The notes below the pieces were generated by a model. That model was not told where the DNA came from. It did no database searches and saw only the letters and a program-made list of their open reading frames with translations. Positions 22,839 through 64,000 of a stretch of 64,000 nt of DNA are shown one piece after another. Numbering within the stretch: the stretch's first letter is position 1; each line of letters starts with the position of its first letter. The position numbers and the translations under genes are program-made. This stretch comes from Lingula anatina (lineage: Eukaryota; Brachiopoda; Lingulata; Lingulida; Lingulidae): the NCBI RefSeq assembly GCF_001039355.2, contig NW_019774624.1, positions 1-64,000 of the forward strand, in the 5' to 3' direction.

Positions 22839-24206
22839 TAATATAATCCTTTAGTGAACAATGCTCAAGGATTTGCTGTGTATGTGTAGTTAGGTAACTA
22901 TTCTATAAATTTGACCAACGCATAATTATCCCTCCCCCTCCCTGCCCAAAAAAACATTGACAAACATAGTTGTCAAATATTTTGTAAAATAAAGTGGCTT
23001 TGTGCCTGTCAGTACGTTGTACATGTCTGAAGGAGATAATTTCTTTTAAAAAAGTAAAATATTAGAAAAAGGAAGGAATTTTAAAAGTCATAACAGTACA
23101 GAAGTGAACTTGGAAAAGAGCAGTGCAGCAACATGGGATATAGATTATGGGGCTGAAATTCACTGTCAGGTGACCCTAAAAAGAGGAATTTTCAATACTC
23201 AAATTGTACATGAAAACACATCCTACCGGGTCATATTCAAGTGACATTTATGCCATTGCAATTTATCCCAATGAAGGCAGATGCTGCTTTCCCCCCTGAC
23301 CTGGTGTGAGAGTGGAACACCTGTTCTTTTTCTATGATTAAACATCTGCTGTCATTGGGTGGCAGAAAGTAGGTCAAGCCAAGTGGTATTGACCTGTTTA
23401 GCTAGGTGTGGACATATGTATATGCCTACTACAGTTTTATGTTGTCAGAGTTCAAGTTGGCTCAGGCTAGATTTATGCACACTACAAGGTTCTCCTGTTT
23501 TACTCAAAACTTTCTATGGGAAGTGGGTTTTAATTTTTTAGGCTGAATTTTTGATCTACATCAGTTGCAGGTTTGAGATAAATGGGCAGAAGCCCAAAGT
23601 ATTAGAGTAAGTAATGGTCTAAAATGTTAGCCATGTGGCCTTCTTTTTTGTGGTAAAACAACAATGAGAATTCATTCAGTTGAACCACTGATGGTTGATC
23701 TTAGGTGAAAGTGAACTTAATTTTTTTCCAAAAGTTAAACCAGTTGTCAAATTTAAGTAGCATTGTGTAACAGGCTCTTGGTGATTACCTTTGATACACT
23801 GGGACACACTTACCAAACATGCCCTAACTATCCCTTTCTTTTAGCATTTAATAAGTTAAGGCTAATTTTTCACCTTGATCAACTTGAGCAGTAAGGGATG
23901 TTTTACTTTTAGTATAAATTACAAAAATAAAGTCTGATGTGTATGTTAGTCTTCAGACCTTTGGGTGTGACTTGACAATTGACAGATTCATCTTGTCATT
24001 TATTTGATGTACTTTACAATATCCCTTATTATACACTCAGTATGTGCTTGTCTAATTCTTCTTCTGAAATAGCGTGATTGTAGGAATATTGTAATAAGAG
24101 GGAAAGGACAGATTTTTCCCCTCAGACGTATCCCTATTGCCAGTTCCTTGAATATGGAGGAAGATGTTGCTCAGGTTACCTCCTGCTTTTGAGGTTAGTT
24201 TATATA

Positions 24207-24419
24207 CACTCGACCAATAAAGTTCGGAAACATGAAATTTTTTTTCATTACTTAAAAAAATGTAGTGTAATGGGAAAATCTTTAGTGTATAATATGTATA
24301 AAGGTAACAAAAATGGGTGCATTATCTGTCAATATTTGATTAAAACATTTACCTTTGCTCATATGGTTATTTTATAATTATTAAAACTAACCAAGTTTGT
24401 TAACTTTTTTGGTCAAGTG
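24207..24419. mobile_element. Tc1/mariner-like MITE
   Basis: The left end CACTCGACCAATAAAGTT and the right end AACTTTTTTGGTCAAGTG form inverted repeats with few mismatches, and each is bordered by TA. The internal sequence is about 175 bp with no transposase. TA flanks and CACT-type ends fit a Tc1/mariner derivative. Confidence 0.75.
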
Positions 24420-24987
24420 TATATGATACATTGTACCCTACAAATGTCTTACTACTTTTTGTGAATCATCTCTAGAATAAGGATTTTGTACTAGTAGTTT
24501 TTTCCAATGTAGAGGACTGAAATAATTGGAACACTGTTGATCCAACGTTTTAATATTGATAATGCTGATAGTAGTGACTTATTGAGCAATTAGATGCTCA
24601 AGATAAATTTAGATCAGTAGCATTTCATCACTACAATGTAAATCTATGCCAAATGCCTATACATGATGTATTCTAAATTATAATAAGACTACATGAGTGA
24701 TAATAAAAATGTCTTACACAAAATGATTGTGTGCCAACTACTGATAAATTTTCTTTTGTGGCCAAAAATGGATATATTGAAGAATCGAATATATACAACT
24801 TCAGAAGCTAGCTATATCTTGTTAGCCAGATGTAGGAAACCTGTCATTAACCTGAATTGTCCCACACTGCTGATGTATGACATGGCAAAACACTGATCTG
24901 AACAAGAAAAATAGATAGAAGGGTTAATTAAATCTCACAATGCAATGATGATGTATCTTTTATATATATATATGCAAAAATAGTTGC

Positions 24988-25204
24988 TACATCCTATAGC
25001 CTTGGATTCCACTAGAATATGGTATGTGGCCCTTTTCCTGTACAAAGATATTCGCTGGGTACAGGCAAGAATGTTTGATTCACCATGTAGCCTAGGACAT
25101 TACTAGCATTTGGTATATGGTCTCTCTCTTTTAGTAAGATATTTGCTCTGTATAAACAGGGATATTTGATTCACCCTGTAGCCTCGGATGTCCCAAGCTT
25201 TTGG
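24988..25204. repeat. Tandem repeat, about 91-bp unit, 2.3 copies
   Basis: Successive units begin CATCCTATAGCCTTGGA (24988), CACCATGTAGCCTAGGA (25081) and CACCCTGTAGCCTCGGA (25171). Each of the first two ends with a TTTGATT-type segment. The units are diverged. Confidence 0.75.
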
Positions 25205-26045
25205 TTTAAGTGGTCTGGCTGATGTAGCACTGAGATAACCGAGGGAAGTAAAGAGACTGGCTGTTTACTCAAGTGTACAGTGGAAAGTAGGACAGGCACA
25301 TAGAGGGAGGTTGACTGGTGCAGATCACCATCTTGAATTATCACTGGCTTCACCCCTTGTTGTCCGTGTGGGCCTGTGTTGATCATGGCTTTTAGGTATA
25401 GATTTTAGTGTTTGATCACCTGGTGAAACAATACCTGGTCGTCAGTTTATTTATTTTTATTTTAAAAATGTATTGAGTCAAGATAAAAAATGTTAATCCA
25501 TTGTTACTCTGTGGCCGTAAGACCAAGTTTAAGTAAGAAATTAGTTCAAGTCTGTTCTTGAACTCAGTGTGTTTAAGGTAAGGCTGAAATCACAACTGAA
25601 TGAAAAAGCTTAGCCAGGAAATAGTCTGGCATTCATCCCTACCCCCACCTCTCTTAACCAATCATTATCTGGTAATCTGATTTCAGTCACTAGATTTGTT
25701 GAATGTAAAAGAAGTCTATAGACATTTCAATGTGTCAAGATAGTTCAATGTTTGAACTCAATGATAATATATAGAAAAATTTCACCATAGCAAAACCACT
25801 TTATGTGTATATATATGCCATTCTTCTTAATGTGCACTTATTTTATATTTATTTGCAATTTATCTGCTTTAAATCAGGTGGTGATAAAGAAAATATCTTG
25901 TTCCAGTCCATTTGTAAATTTAAAAAGTTATACAGCAAATAAGTAACTTATTTGTGACCATTTGATTTCTTATTCTTGTTCCAACAGTTTAGATTGCACA
26001 ACATCCAAGTTCTTATTGTTCATTATTAACCATCTTGTTTTTCAG

Positions 26046-26189
26046 ATTCAGGCTACGTAGAGGTTGACTAGTACAGGAGTTCACAGGCATAGTCAGCCCT
26101 CAGTCTAGAATGGAAAACGGTAAAGCATCGAGTTGATCTTTGACACAACGCAACAGGCGAATAGCGAACAGATTGCACAGCCAAGCAAC
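26046..26189 (+). other. CHD exon 2 leader with a 9-codon upstream ORF
   Basis: The exon starts after TTTTTCAG. A short upstream ORF (26110-26136: ATG, seven more sense codons, TGA) precedes the main ATG by 53 bases in another frame. The main frame has an upstream stop TAA at 26121-26123, which fixes the start at 26190. Confidence 0.65.
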
Positions 26190-58737
<32,548 letters not shown>

Positions 58738-60833
58738 CAGTGCGACTGACACGTTGTGTGCATTTGTGATATCGTGGTTAACCTTACTCGCTGCTAGCTG
58801 CTGGGAGAAAGACGTATTTGAAGTAAAGGGAGTACTTATGATTTTGTGGGCCCGGTGGAATTTTATGCTGACGCAGAAGAGAAAATCAAACGGGTCTCTC
58901 TCATATACATACATTACATACACCTTATCTCAGGAAATTCAAGACAATGTGCAAAGTTCATTTTGTTTATTTGAAGTATTATTAACATTTATTAGTCTGA
59001 CTGTTGTGTTCTGTTGTCATGGCAACACGTTTTGGCATTGGAGCTGGAGGTTTGAGTTTCCAAGTTTTCAACTGATTTTTTTTTATTTAAAACGAGTGAG
59101 TACACTGCAAGCATGAACCTTTTTAAACACCTTCTCTGGATTTAGTCAATGGTTTATCACGTCTTTATTCATGTTTGTAACATGAATCTTTTTCTGGGAT
59201 TTGATGTGTAGGGCATTTTGATTTGGAAAAGAAAATTCTGTCAGAAGAGGGTTGGATGCCGGGGCGAAGGTGCTATGCAAAAATACACGAACTTTTCTGT
59301 GAGATTTGGCATGTTTTAGTCCTCAATACTGCAAATCATCACCAAACCACTGTGATACCAATTAATTAATGAGTTGAAAATTTTATCAATTAATGCCATT
59401 TAACAGGTGGCTTCTTACTGTTATAGTTGTTGTCGTTTAAAATGCAGACAAATCATTTCATGCAGTGTTCTTTTTTAGCATAGCGCTTTGGTGGGCCGTG
59501 CTATATACTTTGCCAGAATTTTTCGTCCAATTTTTTTTAAACCTAGAAATGGGTGGATTTAAAACTACAGCAAGGGCAGGGAGATATGAGCTTCTTTTGG
59601 CAGGTAGATACTTTGCGATGACTCGGCAGGTTTTATGTTTCTTTTTAAGTCCGGCTGCTGGTATGAAATCCCGACGTCTCCCTATTCGTAGTCAATGGCA
59701 ATTTTCCAAAAAACGAATAGACTTAATTGCTGTTTATATACATGGATCTTATTCAGGGATCTAATATTAATATTATTATCATCGTTTTCTTTTTTGTTGA
59801 TTCATGTAATGTGGTGCAACAGAAACTTTTGTTTAATGTAAAATAATTGTACATAATATCAGTTAGTTAGAGAACACGTGCGTCGGGAGATAGCTACCCG
59901 TGTTTCTGAACATGCTCCTTCACCACGACACCTCGGGGAATTGGATCTCAAAAAATTAGGACATGTAATGTGCCTGTAGTGACTGTATACATCATTCTAC
60001 CTTGGTCGAATTATTATTATTACAATTATTATTAATATGGATATTGATATCACAATTAATACTATTTAATTTCGATTTGTACCTTGTAAATGTGTGCTGT
60101 TCTACAGCATGAAAACTCCATTAGACAATACTTGTGCTTTGTGAATTGCATTTGTGAATTGTTGGGAGAGAGATTCTGATATCGAGTATCTATCTCAGAT
60201 TTGCTTTCTAATGTTTGTGTTTACAACATTGACCATGGATATTTTACGCGTAAAATCGTTTTGAAATTCAATCATGTGGGAAAACTCGTCACATTCCCCG
60301 TTTTATACACTGCCTTTCAGCGATTCCCAAGCTTTGTTTTAGACCAACCCCACGTGCATTTAAATTATGATTGCCCTTATTGTCTGTAACTTGAACATAT
60401 AAAAAGTGCATATTTGTATAATAGCGTGCCCATACACCGTCTACTTAAAACATTGTAAATAGCTTCCGGGATGGTCGAAAATAAGGCTTGGGCACAGGGG
60501 AAAGCGGTCAGGATGTCCTATCTCTTACTGCGGACTTGAAAGTCTAACAAACCAATCACGATACCCCGTGTTCATTATGTAGTAATGACACGCAGATCCC
60601 TAGTTCACTTTTTTCTTTTCTTAACTGTAAATAGAACTTTTTTGCTTGATAGCCTAGAACATACATTCTATTATATAATCATATACCATATCACAGCGTG
60701 TGTAAGTATTACAGCTTGATATTTATTGTTACTGAAAAACAACGTTGAAATACAAGACTGGAAAACGAAATTCTGATATTTTAATAATAAAGTATGGCTT
60801 TGGTAATCGGGTTGTGTTCTTTTGTTTAATAAA
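58738..60833 (+). other. CHD 3' UTR with two poly(A) signals and Pumilio-type elements
   Basis: After the stop comes about 2.1 kb of AT-rich sequence. Canonical AATAAA occurs at 60786-60791 and 60828-60833. Exact TGTANATA (Pumilio response element) occurs at 59848-59855, 60454-60461 and 60626-60633. ATT-rich stretches near 59765 and 60010 may act as AU-rich elements. Confidence 0.65.
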
Positions 60834-63772
60834 GACAGTTAAATTATGTTTTGTATAATTAGAATGTTTTGAGCAATAAGACGGTGTTGTTGCCCTGATG
60901 GGATTTATGGTCTCGCAGACGATCTAAGAAAAATGGCGGAAGTTTTCCGTCTCTGCTTGCCTTATGATGGAAGTCTGGAAATAAGCAGTTGGACATTGGA
61001 TCTGATATAATATCACCAAATTAAGGTCTAGTAATGTTTAAAGCATTGTCATACCGACTAGCTTTGATGAATGAAAATAGAACTTTTTTAATTGAAAGCT
61101 TCTGAAGACCAAAGTCTGTTTTGCGTTAATAGCACTCCAGTCCATTTTCAATTAATTTATCTGATAAAAATATTAATGTAAAATTGCATTTCTCACTGGA
61201 TGTGGTATTTTGTTCGTTTTATGACAACATAACAGTCCTTATATTGCTGGTAGAACGCTATAGATCAACACGGTTAATATGTAAGAAGCGTTTTTTGAAG
61301 TTTTTTAACGAAATCGCCTTATTATGCATGTCCACAATAGATTAACTCGTTACATGTACATATTAAGGCGATTTTCGTATTATCAAAGAAAAAAAAAAAA
61401 CATCTCAAACGCCACTAAAAACGGTCAGTTATTTCGTGCCAAATGGCCACTTTTATATTAATATTAGTATATAGATGTTAACGAACAACAGCAACGACTT
61501 GCGCTTCTCTTTGCCTGTCGGACCAAGAAGGTGGTAGGGGAATTACCAATAAGTGAACAGACGAACAAATAAAATGAAAAATTAGAAATAATCACCACTG
61601 CCATACACCTTTATTCCCATCTCTTTTAAAAAGAAAAAGTAATAATAATGCCTCCAACAAATGCATTCTTTTTATTTTAGATTGGCGAAAAATACCTTCA
61701 ATACTTTTTAATATGCATAAAGGCTTGTCATGCATCTGTATAGAAATGACAAAGGATTCGTGCGCAGTTCAAGCTGCTATAACAAAGGAGAGAGACTTTT
61801 GATTTACCGGTGTAGTTTAATTCCTGTTATAATTATTTCTTTTATCGTAATTATTATCATTATTTTGATAATCATCATAGTATTTGATGTTATTATATTA
61901 TCAATATTTAGAAAGTAAATAAATATTTGAAGGCCACTGAAATCCACAACTTATTAACATTGGGGCTTTGCAGGAAAAGACGGCATACGATCCTATATTG
62001 TACGTTATATCTGTTTGCTTTAGAATATTACTGCAGGAGCTAAGGAAGTAATACCAATTTTAATTTTTTAATTTGCTTTTAATCCATAGGTTTAACTGTT
62101 TAATCTTATTTTACTTTGACTACAAATGAATTTCCAACGACATGCAAATCAATTCACTTTTGTGCTTTTAAATTTCATCTTCAAAATACAAAATGTTTGG
62201 TTTATCAACGCCGACTCTCTTTGTTTTTACCTGTCTTAATGTGCTAGGGGGTCTTTCACTCGAGGAATTTGTTGACAGTGTGGCAGGAACACACATCCCA
62301 GTAATGCCAGTCGTATTGGAATGCAAGTCCTATTAAGACTACCGTTACTAAATAATGGTAGTAACAGACCTCGGTTCCTGAAGGAGTTGGATTGTTGTTA
62401 CACCGGCATAACTGATAACAAGCAAAAGAAAATAAATAAAATTCATTCTGTGAGGTACGCTGTTGTGTAACGTGAGTGACAAAGGTAATATGCGTGTCTA
62501 AACTTGTAGGCCTACGCCTAAGGTTTATATTTTTTTACTTGTAACTAGGATCCACTACACAAGAAGGGTTCTATAGTTTGTGAATAACGCTGCAGGTCGT
62601 TAGTTATCCGTATTTCACTCATCTTTTTAGACATTCATGGACGTTATTGACCGATTAGTGTGGTAGGGCCCACGTATTATTGTAGTACCCTATAATTTGA
62701 TATGTTTTATATGGATCAAGGATTGATTAATTCATATCACGCATGCAACTATTGATTCATGATTCATAACTAGGAAATGTCTGAATTACGTCATCTTTAA
62801 ATCGAACCGATAGAGATAGCCTTCCCCCCCCCCAATATATTGCATAGGCTATATTTCTTGACGTTAAACTTAATAAAATGGTTTTGATTGGCACACGTTC
62901 GTTTGAAAGTGGTAGAAATTTTTAGTTTTATTACTATTTTTATAAATCTAGCAATATTTTATTTATTGATTGATTTACTTATTAAATTTTAATTCATTAG
63001 GCCTACTTGTTATTTCAATCAAGGCATAGATAAGAGGGTCTTAAGGTACTTATAAATTATAAAATCTTACTGTAATGCCGGGATCCTGAAGTTACAAAGT
63101 TTTCGAATTGTCAGGGGAGTGACTGTGCGAGGCAGTAGGCAGTATAGTGAATATCGTTGTGGGGGAGTAATGATGCGGGGACAAAATGGATAGACCCACA
63201 AAGTCTACCAATCTTAAGGGGAGAGCTATATACATTCACAATAAAAATTAACGAATAATTACTTAAATAGCGACAGGGGATTCTCCTTAGCCCTCTGCTA
63301 CCTTTGCTTTTCAGGGGCTAAGCCCCAATTTCCACCCCTTGGTTTTTATAGTCGGTGACTATTCTTGTTTGAAGAAGAAGAAAAAATGTATTGAATTTTG
63401 TTTGTGTGTTGCATTTTAAAAATACAATGAACTCCTATCCAGAAAAAAATCTACTTTTATTCAAGATAAGTTTTATTCAAGATGAAAATTTCTGTCGTAG
63501 ACAGAGGCGCCACCTTTAAGCAAAAATTCCAACTAGGTCAGTGTTTTGATTGACAGGTTTGCGGCTTGAATGGATCGGTGCTTGTATAAAGCTAGCATGC
63601 ACTATATATGCACCAAAGTATCAAAATAATCACCAATCTGATAAACTTCAAGGCAAAACTACACTATAATATCGATAAATTGCATCGGCTACCAACCAGT
63701 ACAATTATTTTTACACTTATTAACACATTTGGACAAAACCACTAATTAATGCAGCTACCCCGCGTAAGTACG
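60834..63772. other. Intergenic region between the CHD and RBL genes
   Basis: About 2.9 kb without a supported gene. It holds a foldback hairpin (61288-61412), ATT/ATC-rich microsatellite-like DNA (61800-61930) and short poly-C and poly-A runs. The right 250 bases become the promoter of the RBL gene. Confidence 0.7.
61288..61412. repeat. 125-bp foldback hairpin
   Basis: GCGTTTTTTGAAG, then AACGAAATCGCCTTAT, at the left pairs with TAAGGCGATTTTCGT and a run ending CTCAAACGC at the right, over a loop of about 25 bases. It could be a MITE relic. Several bulges and the A12 run argue against a conventional microRNA precursor. Confidence 0.65.
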
Positions 63773-63866
63773 TTTTCGCGCACATCTATTGGCTAAAATT
63801 TCCCGCCACGAGAGGAGCGTGAGTTATGTTATGATCAGACCGGCCATTGTTAAGTACAACGCGAAA
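63773..63866 (+). promoter_or_regulatory. E2F / CCAAT promoter of the RBL gene
   Basis: TTTTCGCGC (63773-63781), a reverse CCAAT box (AGCCAAT on the minus strand, ATTGG at 63788-63792), TTTCCCGCC (63799-63807, a perfect TTTSSCGC E2F site) and CGCGAAA (63860-63866, E2F-like on the minus strand) lie within 125 bases of the ATG. Vertebrate p107 is controlled by paired E2F sites, giving feedback by its own product. Confidence 0.6.
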
Positions 63867-63894
63867 GATTGTTTATAGCTCCTGAACGACAAAG

Positions 63895-64000
63895 ATGGGG
63901 CTGTCAGAGGAAGGCGAGGATAATGTTGAGAAACGCTTCGAAGACTTATGTCTGGAACTGAACATGGACCAAAGTGCAAAAGAAGAGGCATGGGAACATT
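63895..64000 (+). CDS. Retinoblastoma-like protein (p107/p130 family), N-terminus only
   Basis: The window ends 35 codons into this gene. MGLSEEGEDNVEKRFEDLC, then LELNMDQSAKEEAWEH, aligns with the RBL1/RBL2 start, where human RBL2 has a FEELCxxLNMDEAARAEAW-type segment. RBL proteins are pocket proteins that bind E2F4/5 in the nucleus and form the DREAM repressor complex in quiescent cells. RB1 itself has a different N-terminus, so the p107/p130 branch is preferred. The rest, including the A/B pocket, lies beyond the edge. The ATG context is AAAGATGGG, with no nearer in-frame ATG upstream. Confidence 0.82.
   Translation, partial: MGLSEEGEDNVEKRFEDLCLELNMDQSAKEEAWEH

Larger units (their letters stand above)
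19824..26045 (+). other. Putative CHD intron 1 (or upstream intergenic DNA)
   Basis: This is about 6.2 kb without a credible coding exon. It contains a foldback MITE (22573-22838), a Tc1/mariner-like MITE (24207-24419), a roughly 91-bp tandem repeat (24988-25204) and several poly-T runs. It ends in the acceptor TTTTTCAG. Confidence 0.5.

Overview
The window is animal nuclear DNA: AT-rich, intron-rich, with GT-AG splicing, many microsatellites and foldback transposon relics. It carries three protein-coding genes head to tail on the + strand. Sequence character and protein divergence suggest a lophotrochozoan, most likely a mollusc; this is inference, and no species is claimed. There are no rRNA, tRNA, CRISPR or bacterial features.

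Layout. 1-7340 is intergenic DNA full of simple repeats. 7345-15605 is a four-exon gene for an RGK-family (Rad/Gem/Rem/Kir) Ras-like GTPase of 320 residues; it lacks a normal G3 motif and has Arg in place of the P-loop Lys. 15610-19690 is intergenic and holds a dead duplicate of RGK exon 3 (16442-16646). About 19697-60833 is one large gene of the CHD6-9/Kismet chromatin-remodelling ATPase class. I could trace 38 coding exons (26190-58737) whose phases close to one frame of 3393 residues once a single extra base in a C run at 27222-27227 is discounted. Its introns hold four copies of a TAA-flanked foldback MITE, a Tc1/mariner-like MITE, an unrelated foldback element and tandem repeats. 60834-63770 is intergenic. 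At 63895 a retinoblastoma-like (p107/p130) gene begins and runs off the edge, with E2F-type sites and a CCAAT box just upstream.

The most interesting observation is the gene order itself, RGK - CHD6/7/8/9 - RBL. From recalled human cytogenetics, all four human RGK genes share a chromosome with one of the four CHD6-9 genes (REM2/CHD8, GEM/CHD7, REM1/CHD6, RRAD/CHD9), and RBL1 and RBL2 lie on the CHD6 and CHD9 chromosomes. The window may therefore preserve the compact pre-duplication state of a vertebrate paralogon. Other leads are the degenerate nucleotide-binding site of the RGK protein, PxDLS (CtBP-type) motifs in the CHD C-terminus, two cases of duplicated splice-site or exon sequence inside CHD introns, and three exact Pumilio-type elements in the CHD 3' UTR.
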